Positions 32,757 through 46,000 are shown, numbered from the stretch's first letter. The stretch: DNA of 64,000 nucleotides from Abelmoschus esculentus (GCA_035048815.1 JAUCBN010000004.1:15590001-15654000); one strand, 5' to 3'. The notes: generated by a model not told the origin, from the sequence alone. Translations and numbers: made by a program.

Positions 32757-34372
32757 TGTTAGAGTATGCCCAAAGACCAATCATATGATGATTGTATGGA
32801 TACTTTTATTTACCAATTTTATTGAATAAAGGCATTGCCATTGTTGTTTTCAGATATATGTGTCACATAAACTGAGAAACAATAAGGTCCATATAATAAT
32901 ATATGTATTATTATTAAAAGATCCTTAGTCAAGTATTATTATGGGTATGGACAATAATAATACGCTTAAGACTAACATGTGATTAATTGATGACAATGAG
33001 TTGTCATTGACATAGAGATGTCAGAATTAATACATGAATATATTAGTAGAGAATAATATATTGGATTGACCCACTATGAGCATATATCTTGGATTATTAT
33101 GTGACGGTCACGATATTGCTCATAGTGACAACTATATGTATTATCCTTAGACTTGAGATTATTACTATCTCAACATATGTTGTTTTATGTTTTGATGCAG
33201 TTAAATGTGTTTCGTAATTAGTTACACTATAAAAACTGACATTGGACATATTACAATATATGTAGTGAGATGTGAATAATCAAGATAGGATTTGTCCTTC
33301 CTACATAATAGGAAAAGATATCAAAGGCCACTTGATTGAGTGAGGCTAGAAATGCATGGCCATGCTTGAATATGTTGATATGAGATATCACAAATTATTC
33401 ATTAAAAGTAGTCCACTCTAGATATCAAGAAACATTAAAATAGGCTATACAAGTGTGACTATTCCAAGACTTGTGCCTATTAAAGATATAAAAGGACAAA
33501 AGGATATAATACATTAAAAGAGTTGGCCACGGACATGATACATCGAATCATGATCTCTTGTAACTTAGATGACAATGATATATTGCTAGATGTCACTCAT
33601 TGTTTTTTAATATTAGAATTGTTCTAATATTATTACTAACGTTACAATGAGCCTACAGGGTCACACCCAATGGTTGAAACGAAGCAAATATATATATAAG
33701 TATAAGTAGATTATATTTAATCCCGAATTTTAAATAAAGGATATAATTAAAGTAATTATATCCCTTTTAAATTCGAATTAAATATAGATTCTGAAATTTA
33801 AGGAAATAATTAAAGTAATTATTTCTTATAAACCAATTCAGAATCAAACTCTTTAAATTCGAATTAAATATAGATTCTGAAATTTAAGGAAATAATTAAA
33901 GTAATTATTTCCTATAAACCTATTCAGAATCAAACTCTTTAAATTCGAATTAAATATAGATTCTGAAATTTAAGGAAATAATTAAAGTAATTAATTCCTA
34001 TAAACCAATTCAGAATCAAACTCTTATACCTAGGGTTACACCTATATAAAGGATCAATTGGTCTAGCAGCCAGAAGAGAGAATTCCGAATTCCAAACCCT
34101 AGAATCATGAAAAACAGTTTTTCGAGATTTGCTCTCTTAACCGGGTGAACTGAGTAGAGGCAGAGACGATATTCGTGGAGGCTAAAGATTCGAATTGTCA
34201 AAAGATCGTGATTGTAGCAAATCTAGTTGCTGCTTTTTGCTGCTTATCAAGGAACCCAATGTAAGTTATCGTAACTCTTCCTCTTGATTCCGGATTAATC
34301 GTACATGGATCACTGGAAAGACCGTCGTAATTTTGTTCCGCTGCGCCATGGGGTGTGCCAGCGGTCCCAACA
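32757..34372 (+). repeat. Copia-B 3' LTR
   Basis: 1616 bp, near-identical to the 5' LTR, with the same hairpin repeats and TATA box (34042-34052). Ends ...GGTCCCAACA followed by the target duplication GAAAA. Confidence 0.95.
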
Positions 34373-34377
34373 GAAAA

Positions 34378-34912
34378 TAGGATCAATACTCCCCCAAACT
34401 CAAGGGATGCATTGTCCTCAATACATGTATCTGAGCATAAGGCAACAATAAAAGACAAGATAAAAATTAAGAGATAAGGAAAAGATAAACCAATATTTTT
34501 ATGTCGCGTCTTGGCCTCTTCTGTATCATGAGGGTCATCAGTTTGTATGGAGTTTGCTGAGAAGGAAACTAAAAACTGCACTGGAAAACAATAATGAAGA
34601 AGTATAAAATAAAACGGCAGAGATAAAGTTCTAGAGAAGCAAACCCGCCGCCACTTGCGTTTGGGCGGCCAGATGCCTTGGCGGTTTCTTAGGTGGGACG
34701 GTGAGCTTAATTTCAGGGCTGTTTTATGTTCCCCATGACTTATCCTTCTTGGATTTCCTTCCTAAATAACTATAAAGAATATTAATAAAGACTGTGGAAA
34801 TAATAAAATTCTGAAAACTAAATTGTAAGAATTTTAAAATCTAATTCCTAAACTGAAAACTAAAAACTGATTCCTAAAGCATAAAAGAAAATAGGGAAAG
34901 AGAGATAGAAAT
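34378..34912 (-). other. Gypsy-1 internal 2 non-coding region
   Basis: Continuation of the internal 2 3' region after Copia-B. The internal polypurine-like module is at 34389-34421 (sense GAGTTTGGGGGAG preceded by GAGGACAATGC). The rest matches 21140-21679 of internal 1 and has no gene. Confidence 0.65.
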
Positions 34913-37479
34913 TTAGGTTACTGCAGGAGTATAATATGATACATCTCCAGCAGCAACCATCTTTCCCTTTTTAGATGGAGGAGAAGCTGATGTCCCGGTT
35001 GCTGTCTCCTCGTCAGGTGATTTCTTTCGGATATATTTTTGTTCAAGGGGAGTATTGCCTCGGCAGTGGTTGCTTTGGCAGGTCTTGTTCAGGCAGTCCG
35101 TCTTTGCGTTGAAGTTAAATTCAGTTTTAACCTCAATTTTCTTGCATTCGTCTGGTTCATCCGGATGCCTTAGATTATTGAAAACATTGATCTTTACTTG
35201 TTGATCATTAACCCTTATGACTAGTTCTCCTTTCTCACAGTCGATCAATGTTCTGCCTGTGGCTAGGAATGGCCTTCCTAATATGATTGGTGCATACTCA
35301 TCTGCTTCACAATCAAGAATTAAGAAGTCAGCAAGAAAAATAAGTTTGTCTACTCTTACCAGGATATCTTCAATTTTTCCTACTAGTTGCACGTAAGAGC
35401 GGTCTGCTAATTGCAGCATCACTGTTGTTGGTTTTGCCTGCCCAATGCCTAACTTCTGGAATACTGACTTAGGCATGAGATTGATGCTTGCACCTAAGTC
35501 ACATAATGCTTTGTCCACATATTGATCTCCGATAGAACATGGTATGGTGAAGCTATCAGGATCTTTCCTTTTGATTGGGGCTTTATTATGCAGCATTGCC
35601 AACACCATTCTGTTGCGGCAACTGTTTCAAATTCCTCAATTTTTGTCTTTTTGGATATGATGTCCTTAAGGAATTTGGCGTAATTGGGCATTTGCTTAAT
35701 TGCCTCCACTAAAGGTATATTTATATGTACCTGCTTAAGTATGTCTAGAAATTTCTTAAACTGGTACTCTTTCTTTTGTTGTTTCAACCTTCGTGGAAAA
35801 AGTGGTGGTAGACGCAGAACCTCAATTCTTTCATTGATCTGGAATTTAATACCTGGTACCACTGGTGCTTCTACTACCTCGGCCGCTGGGCGTGGGACTG
35901 CCGATTTCTCTGCCAAGGCAGGTTCACTTAGTTCAGCATCTAAGTCCGCTCTATCTGGTTCTTCTTGTTCCACTAGTGGGGTTTTGCCTGCCGAACTGCT
36001 TGATATCTCCTTAAGTTGTAGGTCACTCCTGGTAGTGATTGCCTTACATTGCTCATGGCCCATTCCCCTTGCAACTTCAGTATTGCTGGGTAATCCTCCT
36101 TGTGGTCTAGTGTTCAGATTTTGAGCAAACTGCCCAACTTGAGTTTCTAATGTTTTAATGGCCTCTTCTTGGTTTTGCAACCTCATCTCAGTTCTGTTTA
36201 TGAAAGCATCAGTTCTTTTAATGAAGTTACTATTCTCATCCATGTATGATTCTGTTTTCAACATGAAAGCCTTAAGAGAGTTTTCCAATGAACTTGTGGG
36301 CTACTGTTGCGACATCTGCTGCTGCGACAATGGTTGCTGTACCTGCGGCGTCGGCGGATTCAGGGCATTATTAGGATTACTCCATGAAAAATTTGGATGC
36401 CTTTTCTATCCCGGATTCTATGTATTGGACATCATATTGTTGTTCAGGTTGTAGTTTCCCATATAAAAGATAGCTTCCTGATCCTGCATGCACTCAGAAG
36501 AGCTATGGTTACCTCCACATAAATCACAAGAAGAATTTACTACCTTAACCTCATGGGTATCATTTTCCATTTGCATATTCTGAACCATCTTAGTAAGAGA
36601 GGCCAATTGTGCTGCCACAGAATTTGATGTTTCTAACTCATTTACTGTGGGCTGGCGTCTCATCCCTCATTTCCTAGATGTAGGGAATTGAAAATCATTC
36701 TTTGCAAGTTTGTTCAGAATGTCTATTGCTTCCTCCGATGGTTTGTCAAGAAGTGTCCCATTGGCAGAGGCGTCTAACATCATCCTTGTTAGGGTATTGG
36801 TTGCATTGTAAAACATAGTCACTTGTGTCCACAATGGAAATCCATGCAAAGGACACTTGTGCAATAGCTCTCTATATTGCTCCCATGCCTCATACGTCAG
36901 TTCATCATCTGCCTGTTGAAAAGAAGTAATTCCATTACGTATACGATCATATAGATTAGTAGGATTAAAACGTGTAATGAAATCACGACAAAGTTCACTC
37001 CAAGATCCTATAGATCCTGCTGGAATGCTATTTAACTAGGTCTTTGCCCTATCCCTTAGTGAATAAGGAAACAATTTTAGTCTCAAGACATCTTCATGGA
37101 CTCCTTGAATTTTAAACGAATTACATATCTCCATGAATGATTTGAGATGTTGCCTGACATCTTCAGTTAATGACCCACCAAACTGTCCCAGAGTATTGAG
37201 CATATTAAACATGACAGGTTTAAGTTAAAAGTGGGTTGCTTCGATTTCTGGTGTCACAACTCCTAGATTTAACCCGTTCAAATCCTTCAGTAGGAAATCC
37301 CGAACTGTAAGCTGCCGCGATAATGGTGGCGGCGGAAGTCCTCCATGGCCATCAGGTAAGTTCTGTTCTATTGGATTATTTGCCATAACTGCTCGAATTT
37401 GTCTTCTCAACCTTTGCTGCGTGCATTCAATCTCTGGATCTAACTCGTACAAAGGATTACTTCTGTTTGCCCTGGTCAT
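34913..37479 (-). pseudogene. Gypsy-1 gag-protease, internal 2
   Basis: Second copy of the gag-protease region, nearly the same as internal 1 but with partly different lesions. The start ATG is kept (37477-37479; M-T-R-A-N-R-S-N-P-L-Y-E-L-D-P-E-I), but a TAA at 37225 cuts the frame after A-T-H-F. Another stop lies near 37036 and one near 36665 separates further pieces. The linker (36288-35494) and protease (35608-34913; C-D-L-G-A-S, I-I-L-G-R-P-F-L-A-T-G-R) share the frameshift near 35603 with internal 1. Both copies therefore descend from one already defective gag-protease and then drifted apart. No RT or integrase is present. Confidence 0.87.
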
Positions 37480-37550
37480 GCACCAGTTAAAACCAAAGTT
37501 CAGTAAAACTAAATGCGAGAAAATAAAGGTAACGAAAATTTAGTTGCCAA

Positions 37551-37568
37551 TCCCCGGCAACGGCGCCA
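37551..37568 (-). other. Gypsy-1 primer-binding site (tRNA-Asp), internal 2
   Basis: Sense TGGCGCCGTTGCCGGGGA next to LTR-c, identical to the internal 1 site. Confidence 0.88.
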
Positions 37569-37574
37569 AAAACT

Positions 37575-38973
37575 TGTTGCGTGTAAAAAGAGTGCGCAAA
37601 TTGTGCAAGTGAACACGTCGCAAGTAATAAAATGATAAGTATCGAGTATCATCTCCATAGGGATTGATCTACTTAATATGCAACCTTGTCTCTTCTCTCT
37701 CTGCAAAAGAGATAAAAAATAAAAACATAGATGAGTTTGATTGTTCTGAATTAACTAAACAACTTAAATAATTAAGAAAACTAAAGAATGAGAATAAAAT
37801 CAGACTGAGAGAATAGGCAGGATCTAGTTTTGTTGTATTGTGGATTCGATTGACTTTTTTCTGTCTAATGCATCTACACGACGTTGCCTCGGTAGAACTG
37901 CAGTTTGCTAACTCGACAGTGAAGAGTTTCGTCCGCCGCGGCAATCCCTTGCTCTTGGGTGGACTTTACCAAGGTTCGGCAAAGTGTCCTCTGATGACTC
38001 CGCTTATCCCTAAGTCAAAATATTGTTGATGACTAGTCCTTGATGATACCTCCCGGCGTGAATCAATTATAACCATCAACCAATCTCACACTTCTTTTAG
38101 CCGCTGAAACTCTAACCTATTCCTAGGTCGAGTTAGTATTTTTCGACTAGAAAAATACAATACTTATTCCTTTCGTGAATCTAACTCTCTCGAGTCTAGA
38201 TAAATAAATCTCTCTCAAACTTCTCTCCCGAGCTTGAATGTAAGAACAAAGAATGGCAAAGAATAAGCAAACCTTAATATTTTATTGCATGAAACAAGAA
38301 ACAAAGTACAATATTCTCTCACAAATACTTGACAACCTTCTCTTAATTTAGAACATAATGAAGAAGAAAGAAAACTTTAAGATCTAGGGTGAACTCTCGT
38401 CTCCGTTGTGTGCCGGCTATGGTTTATATAGGATTGGCTTAGGGCAAACCTTTCCAAAGTAGGAATACAACTTGGAGTAAAACACAAGTTAAGTACATAA
38501 ATAAAAGATATTTATTTTATTTCCTAGTTTGTTCCTATGAGGAGTCTTTTCCCGCGTGGCCTTTGACCTTGACTTTCCATGTGTTTTCCAGCTCCGATTC
38601 TTATGCTGCTTGTCTTAACACGTCCACCTTATTTTTCTCTTCGGATCGCCTATCATATCGACATTTGTTTTCTAGTCACTGCCGCGGCCTTCAAGTGCTG
38701 TCGAGGCGGGTGCTTATCTACAATTCAGCTTTGGTTTCCAGCATCCATCATGCTATCTGGCATTACCTCTATGGTAGTTTCCTGTCTAAGAGAGAAAACC
38801 ATTAACTGCACCTGTTTTATTTCAAATAATAGATAAATTCATGAATTAAGTATTGGGATGCTGAAATATGAAAAGTAAGTGGAATTATCCATTATTGCCA
38901 TTAAATCTGTCTTTATTAGTAGTCATCGAGTGGGAAAATGATATAAAAGATGAGGACTTTTAGGCACTCATCA
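37575..38973 (-). repeat. Gypsy-1 LTR-c
   Basis: 1399 bp, plus TGTTGCGTG...CACTCATCA; the sense TATA box is at 38423-38432. It has a short deletion near 38343 compared with LTR-a and LTR-b. Followed by the target duplication CATGT (38974-38978). Confidence 0.9.
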
Positions 38974-38978
38974 CATGT

Positions 38979-39325
38979 CATGGTTAATCAACTCCATGAT
39001 CCTAGAAGTTGGAGAGAATTTCATGCTCTACAAGACTGCAGACGAAATTTAGAGTGCAGCAAGGGATACTTATTCGAGCGTCGTCAACATCTCTAAACTC
39101 TTTGGAGTTAAAAATCAGATCAAAGATCTCAGGCAAGGAGATCTTACTGTCGCCCAATATTTTGTTGTCTTAACCAGGTGCTGGCAGCAACTTGTTCTCT
39201 ATGAAACTAATGAATGGAAGTTTAATGAGGATGTCCACTTCTACAACAAACTTAAAAATCAAACGAGGATTTTTCAGTTTCTCTCAGGTCTTAATTGTGA
39301 TTATGATAGAACCAAGAGTAGAATC
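38979..39325 (+). pseudogene. Copia-A gag, middle part
   Basis: Continues the Copia-A Gag directly after the Gypsy-1 target duplication: W-L-I-N-S-M, then S-S-V-V-N-I-S-K-L-F-G-V-K-N-Q-I and Q-G-D-L-T-V-A-Q-Y-F. It ends Q-F-L-S-G-L-N-C-D-Y-D-R-T-K-S-R-I. An in-frame TAG near 39050 is a private lesion. The solo LTR cuts the frame at 39326; its left target site is GAATC (39321-39325). Confidence 0.85.
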
Positions 39326-41184
39326 TATAACACCCCAAAAATGGGCTTAGATGTTATTAAGGTCGGATCAAGGGTTCGGTTGAACCGATCAAGCCAATTA
39401 GCCTAGATCAGGATTTAATTTTTTTATAAATGGTTTTCAAAGGAAATAAAATATGGAAAAATACTCTAAAATTCTTATTTGGACTCTATTTGACCTTGTT
39501 CAAACCAATTTTGTAAAATTACACTATGAACCTTGACATTTTGGAAAATAGTGACTATTTTGTAAAAATGTAAAACTAGACTGTTTTAGTGACTAAAATA
39601 TAATTGGGTCAAAAGTTAGAATCTTTAAGGGACTATTTATCCAATCTTTCTCATCAGATCTAACCTTCCAAAAATCACTTTTATAACTTCTTTTAATCAC
39701 CAATTAAGATTTAATTGATCATATTTCCCATTTTTACCAAAATCACGATTTCACGTAACTTCCTATTTTCTCTCAACTTCTCCCAATTTTCTTGGTTTCC
39801 AATCAGATTTCTCTTCAATTTTATCAAGTTAAATCACATCTCTTTGATTCAAATTTGTTCACATTATTTTCTCCTTATTTCTCTTCAATTTCCTTACACT
39901 TTACAACTTGTTTTTCATGGGTTTTTTCAATTGGAAGGAGGTTGGATCATGTTTGGAGGTAAGAAACCATTCAAACCTCTGAACTTTGAGTTCTTTATTG
40001 AAATTCCCAAGTGTTTGATCCATTGCATTGATTTCTTGATTTGTTTTATGGTTTTAATTGATGATTTTCGTTTTTTATCGGTTAATATTGATTGAATTGA
40101 TGTAATCCCGCAATAAGGTGATACCTGATGGTTTTCAATGGATAAATCAATGAATTTTGATGTGTTTTAACATGGAATTAATGGTTCTTGGATGGATAAA
40201 CCTGGATCTTAGGTTTTGGTGGTGTTAATTGGCTTAGATCTTCGGTTTATGGCTTATTTGGGTGGCTGAATGTTTGTTGATGGTTTAGGATGATTAGATT
40301 ATGTTTCTTGGTTGTGTTTTGTTGCTGAGAGGTTGTGGTTTTCGTTGGCTAAGGGCTGGAGGTCGTTCGGATGAGTTTCGGATATGTTTTCAGTTTTCTT
40401 AAGTGTAGTTTTTGGGTCTGTTTGTTTGGGAACTGTGGGAGGTTCATTGAATGCATTAATATGCATTAATCCCTCTGCTTTTACTGTGTTAAAACTGTGC
40501 AAGGTGTTGAACTAAGTGTTAGAAGTGTTTCGGAAAAGGCGAGAATGTCGGTTTAATTGTTTTATCAAAGGTTTGAGGGTGTAAGGATGGTGTGAAAAAC
40601 CTCCCCACACTCGTAAGTAAGTTAAATGGTTTTGCTCTCTTAGGGGTTCCCATATCATTCCATATTTGCCATATTTAGGTCATGCTCTTAATGTAATTTT
40701 TGCATATGTAATGTACGCACGAGAGATTATAAGTGTTTTGGTTTTACATGTTGTTTTCATTGTTGAACATGAGTTTTAGTGATTTATATGATCTTGATAA
40801 CATATCCAATGATTTGGTAATGTCGCATTGGTTTTATGAAAGATGCTTATGAAGAGAAGGTTTCCAATTCATGAATTAAATTTGATAATGATGCATGCAT
40901 GTGTTAGCTGTTGTATATGCATGGTTTATGATGGTTTCCATGACTTTTAAAGCATGATAATGATTTGGATTAAAGTATGGTTATTACGTTTTCCCCGAAT
41001 AAAACCGTTGAGAATGATTTAGTTTCACTTTGATGAACATATGTCGAGTGCATTGTAAAACAACAAGCTTTCATGCATAATGAGAATGATATTGGCTTAG
41101 TGACACTATTTAAGACCACGAATACAAATGACATGTCATTAGTATTAAGTGCACTATAATATTGAGTTAGTATATTGTATTGCC

Positions 41185-41325
41185 TACACGTAAACCAGGG
41201 TGACTTTGTGTCCGACAGTGCGTGAAGAGTTTGCCTATATGTAAACAAGGGTGACTTTGTGTCCGACCGTACGTAGTAGGGGTAACATGTATACAAGGGT
41301 GACTTTGTGTCCAACCGATGCATGT
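41185..41325 (+). repeat. Tandem repeat, about 60-bp unit
   Basis: Three imperfect copies of a unit containing tatacaagggtgactttgtg (starts near 41192, 41237 and 41289), joined by degenerate spacers. Located within the solo LTR. Confidence 0.75.
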
Positions 41326-41997
41326 GTTTGAACAAGACTAGTCATTTAGTTGCCAATATGCATGGTTTATGATTTGAGACTTTGTTATATTTAAAAGTAT
41401 GAGATTGTGACACATTTTGATATAGAATTGTTTGGAAAATATAATGTTCTATGGTCTTGAGTTTTACAAGCATGTGTTTTGACTACGTTTTGTGCAAGGA
41501 TATGAGCACGAGAGAATGACCTAAGCGTTGCTATGTGTTTAGCATATAAGACTTGTACCTTGCGCATTAAAGTGCATATGGTTTAAACTTTGCTAGGTGA
41601 ATAGCATGTAAGACTTGAGATGGTGCATAGAGATGCATATGTATTAAAAAGGCCATAAGTTTTGTTGTTGTTTTAAAATCATGAAAGTCTTGAGAATTTT
41701 TATTTTGAATTGTATGAGATAATTGACACTTGATAAGGAAATTGTTTTGGTTTTGTAAACATTGTTTGAGACACTTATATTGAGTATGATATGACATGAT
41801 TTAAAGTGTTTTATTGATGGACTTATGGGCTGCATTGCAAGGGTAGTATTTCTATGTTTTACCCCTCACTAAGCTTATGCTTACCCTCTATTTTACCTTG
41901 CAATGTAGAGATATTAATCGAGGTAGCCAAGAGAAGCAAGATTCCAAGTGCGTGTCAATAAAAAGATCAAGTATGTGTTCTAAAAATTGGTAGTAGT

Positions 41998-42128
41998 AAG
42001 AGAGCAATGGGGGTATAGTTACATTGTTCCAAGAGTTGGATTTTGGTTGATAAGAGAGTAATGGGGGTATAGTTACATTGTTCCAAGAGTTGGATTTTGG
42101 TTGTTCCAAGAGTTGGATTTTGGTTGAT
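41998..42128 (+). repeat. Tandem duplication with a shorter third copy
   Basis: A ~59-bp unit (agagagcaatgggggtatag ... gttggattttggttgataag) occurs twice in a row, followed by a partial third copy of its right half (ttccaagagttggattttgg). Within the solo LTR. Confidence 0.8.
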
Positions 42129-42397
42129 AAGAGTTACTTATGTATTGGATGTTGAACAATGTTGTTGTCTTGTAAGTAAAAGCATCTAAAGAAAGTATGT
42201 TGAATGCTTTGAATCTTATGTTGAAATTAGGTTGTGATGCATTTAACTTTGATGCCAAATGGTTAAGTTTAAGTATGAAAATTTGGTTGATGATGCATGC
42301 TCTTTGAGTTTAATTATGTTTGATTGGTGTTAAGCATGTTTAATAATCTTTATGAATGTGTTTGGAGTGCCTTTGAGGCTATTTTCTGGCAAAATTA

Positions 42398-42598
42398 CCC
42401 AGTGGTATCAAAACACGGAAGCATTGTTTCGATACACGGGCTTGAAAAGGTTGAACATGTGAAATTTTGGCCTAGGTATCGATACCACCCTTGCATATTT
42501 GGCCTAGGTTTCGATACCGTTTCCCATGGTATCGAAACCAACCTTGGAAGTGCCAAATAGGTATCGATACCATCCATAGTGGTATCGATACCCCTATC
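42398..42598 (+). repeat. Cluster of TATCGATACC / TATCGAAACC motifs
   Basis: At least seven variants of ggtatcgatacc, tttcgatacc and ggtatcgaaacc in 200 bp, joined by repeated phrases such as tttggcctaggt. The core is a palindrome. Within the solo LTR. Confidence 0.8.
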
Positions 42599-43023
42599 AG
42601 TTATGGCAGTTAAGGGTTGAAATGCAAGTTTAGATTCTTTACGTTTTAGTCCCTAAATCTTGTGATGGCAATTAAATGAGTTGTAGGCATTATTTCAAGT
42701 TGATATTTGACATGCAAGCTTGTAATGGACTTAATTAAATATTGATAATACTAATTTAATATTTGGACCCTGAAATTAGGGAAATTTACAATTTGGTCCC
42801 TTTTAGTTAAATGTTTAAATTAAAGCTCGTTTCACTTTTGTTTTTGTTATAATTGGACACAAGCTATGTATGAACATGTAGGACTTAAGTGAAGCATTTA
42901 GATAAGATAAAAAAAAAATAGGGTCGTTTATCGGGTTGCGCCTTTACAAGTTTAGCTCAGTATTCCCCGTGTAACCCGTTAGTGCCAGTTTCGTCTAGGT
43001 CGGGCTAAGGGGGTTACAAAATC

Positions 43024-46000
43024 TTTAGCCGAAATTCGAAGAGAAGAGAGTCGGCGTGCTGTGATGGTCTCTACTTCCCACCAAAAGGAAGTTTCTGCTC
43101 TCCTTACCCATTCAGCCTCTGAGAATAAACAAAGGAAGGGGAGGCCTTGGTGTGACCATTGTAAAAAGGTTGGTCATTTGGTAGATCAGTGCTGGAAGTT
43201 GCATGGGAAGCTTGCGGATTGGAAACCCAATAAGACTAGGTTTCAAAAAACAGCCCACACTAATACTGAAACTTCCTCCATTGGCTTCAGTAAGCAGCAG
43301 ATTGAGGAGCTTGAGCAACTGTTTGCCCATCTCACCGCCAAATCCCCCTCTACAGCCCTATCAGCCAGTGAAGGTAGAATTTATTGTTTGGCAACCTCTA
43401 ATCCTCTCTCATGGATTATAGATTCCGGTGCATCTCATCATATGATCGGAAATCTTCAGTTCTTTCACACCTATAATCCCTGCAACTCGAAAGCCTCCAT
43501 TAAGGTTGCAGATGGTTCTCTATCACAAGTACAGGGAAGTGGTACTATTCAAGTGGGTGGTACATTGGTTTTGTCCAACGTGTTATATGTTCCGAATCTT
43601 GCTTGTAACTTGTTATCAGTCCATAAGTTAATACAAGATGCCAAATGTAATGCTAACTTTGGACTAAATGGGTGTATATTTCAGGCACAGGGCTCGAAGA
43701 AGGTGATTGGTCGTGCTAGGCTATCCAACAGTCTCTACATCCTTGATGAATTACCACCTTCAATGTCTTATGTTTCAACTTATTTTGGATCTTCATCCTC
43801 TGAACTTTCTAGTGAAACCAATGATGTTATGTTATGGTACCTTAGGCTAGGACATCCTAATTTTTCATATCTTTCAAAAATGTTTCCCAAGTTATTTAGC
43901 AATAAACAATCTCAATCTTTTACTTGTGAGATCTGTCAATTTGTCAAACATAAAAGACAAACATATGCATCTTCCTCTTTTACAACCACATCTCCTTTTT
44001 TCTATAATACATAGTGATATTTGGGGTTCATCTAAGGTCAAAAGCTTATCTGGGTCTAGATGGTTTATTACCTTTATTGATGACTATTCTAGGACTACTT
44101 GAACCTTTTTAATGAGAGAAAAGTCTGAGGTTGAGTCGATTTTCAAATCTTTCTTTCAAATGGTTGAAACTCAATTTGAGACATGTATTAAGGTTGTCTG
44201 GAGTGATAATGGGAGTGAATACCTTAGTAAGTTATGTTATTTTTGAGAAAAAGGCATCTTTCATCTAACTTCTTGTGTCAACACTCCTCAACAAAATGGA
44301 ATAGCCGAAAAGAAGAATAGACATCTCCTAGAGGTTACCAGGTCTATTCTTTTTTCGGCTAAAGCACCTAAATATCTTTGGGGGGAAGCTTTACTTACTG
44401 CCACCTACCTTATCAATAGAATTCCTAGCAAAACCTTGAAGTTTAAAGCACTAACAGAAGTCTTATCCAAACGCTTTCCTCACTTTAAACCTCTGTCATC
44501 CGTTCTTCCTCTTAAGGTATTTGGTTGCACAGCTTTTGTTCATGTCCATGAGAAAAATAGAAGCAAGTTGAATCCTAAATCAATCAAATGTGTATTTATA
44601 GGATATTCCTCTAGTCAGAAAGGTTATAGGTGTTATTCTCCCATTACAAAAAGGACCTATGTTTCTTTTGATGTCACATTTTTCGAACATAAACCATATT
44701 TTGCAGGGATTGAATTATAGGGGAGAGCTTTGAGGAATTTCAGTCTTCTATTATTCAAACTTCTATCATTCCTCCACTACCACCAGATATTCCTCCGCTA
44801 CCAGACATTCCTCTCATGCCTTCTCCTGAAAACACTTGTTCGAGAACTCCTCCATCACCGAGTGTTGTAACACAAACCCCTACCTCTATATACCAACAAC
44901 CTGCAAACAATCCATTAAAGGTGTATACTAGGAGGAAAAGATCCCCTAATGAAAAAGATAGCCAGCCTGACACCTGTCAAGAACCGGATTCAAGACCTGT
45001 TATTGATGAACAAGAGGAAAATCCTACTACTGTTGAGGTTGAAGGTAACATTACTTCTCAAGATTCTAGATACTTTGATGACTTTCCGATTGCAATTAGA
45101 AAGGGAGTGAGAAAATATACCATGCACCCAATTAACAAATTTGTTGCCTATGGTAAACTTCAACCCACTTTTAAGGCTTTTACAATTAGCCTAAACAGTG
45201 TGCAAATTCCTAAAACAGTAGAGGAAGCCTTGGAAGATCCAAAATGGAAGAAGGCTGTCGAAGAACAAGTACAAGCACTTGAAAAGAATAAAACATGGAG
45301 TTTGACAAATCTACCAGAAGGAAAGAAGGTTATTGGATGCAAGTGGTTTTTCACTGTTAAGTATAATTCAGATGGGAGCATTGAAAGGTATAAGGCAAGA
45401 CTAGTGGCTAAAGGGTTTACAGAATCCTATGGAGTGGATTATCAGGAGACCTTTGCACTAGTGGCCAAGTTAAATACTATTAGAGTTCTGTTGTCTATAG
45501 CAGTAAACAAGGATTGGAACTTGCATCAACTAGACATTAAGAATGTCTTCCTCAATGGGAGGCTTGAGGAGGAAGTATACATGCAAATATCACCTGGTCT
45601 AGAAGGTAAAGTAACTAGAAACACAATGTGCAAATTAAAAAATCACTGTATGGACTCAAGCAATCTCCAATGGCATGGTTTGAGAGGTTTGCAAAAGCTA
45701 TGGTGACAAATGGGTTCAAACAAAGTCAGGCTGATCACACCCTATTTAGAAAGGATTCAAGAACTGGTAAAATAACCTTGTTAATTGTGTATGTTGATGA
45801 CATAATTATTATAGGGGATAATAGTGGTGACATTAATAATGTAAAATACCTTCTTGCCCGAGAATTTGAAACAAAGGATATGGGGAGTTTACGGTATTTT
45901 TTTGGTATGGGAGTAGGAAGGTCTAGTGAAGGTTTAATTATTAATCAAAGGAAGTACAATCTGGATCTTCTCACAGGTACTAGAATGCTTGGGTGCAAGC

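Larger units (their letters stand above)
26519..34372 (+). mobile_element. Copia-B, complete but defective copia element
   Basis: 7854 bp with two LTRs of about 1615 bp, inserted into Gypsy-1 internal 2. The perfect 5-bp target duplication is GAAAA (26514-26518 and 34373-34377). The LTRs differ at roughly 15 positions by eye (about 1%), so the insertion is fairly young. Between the LTRs lie a primer site, a ~1.4 kb leader, gag-protease-integrase-RT, and a short tail ending in AGTGGGAGA (32747-32755), the likely polypurine tract. RNase H is missing. Confidence 0.95.
18951..38973 (-). mobile_element. Gypsy-1: three-LTR Athila-like array with nested Copia-B
   Basis: Minus-strand Ty3/gypsy structure, on plus: LTR-a (18951-20361), internal 1 (20362-24341), LTR-b (24342-25751), internal 2 (25752-37574, containing Copia-B), LTR-c (37575-38973). 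The whole block is flanked by a perfect 5-bp duplication CATGT (18946-18950 and 38974-38978) that interrupts the Copia-A gag frame. Both internal regions are about 3.97 kb once Copia-B is removed and carry gag and a retropepsin-like domain. Neither has RT, RNase H or integrase, so the element is non-autonomous. The tRNA-Asp primer sites and the DLGAS-type protease fit the Athila lineage. Confidence 0.9.
39326..43018 (+). repeat. 3.7-kb solo LTR (TGTAACACCCC type)
   Basis: Begins TATAACACCCC and ends GGGGGTTACA, close to the TGTAACACCCC...GGTTACA ends of large plant gypsy (chromovirus Tekay/Del-like) LTRs. It is flanked by near-matching 5-bp sites GAATC (39321-39325) and AAATC (43019-43023) and sits inside the Copia-A gag frame. 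No internal domain is present, so it is a solo LTR formed by LTR-LTR recombination, or an unusual non-coding element. Open frames inside are short and unsupported. Internal tandem repeats are listed separately. Confidence 0.72.

Noticed and set aside
39715..40095. 126-codon frame in the solo LTR
   Set aside because: Low-complexity Phe/Ile/Leu-rich translation of T-rich DNA; no gene signal.
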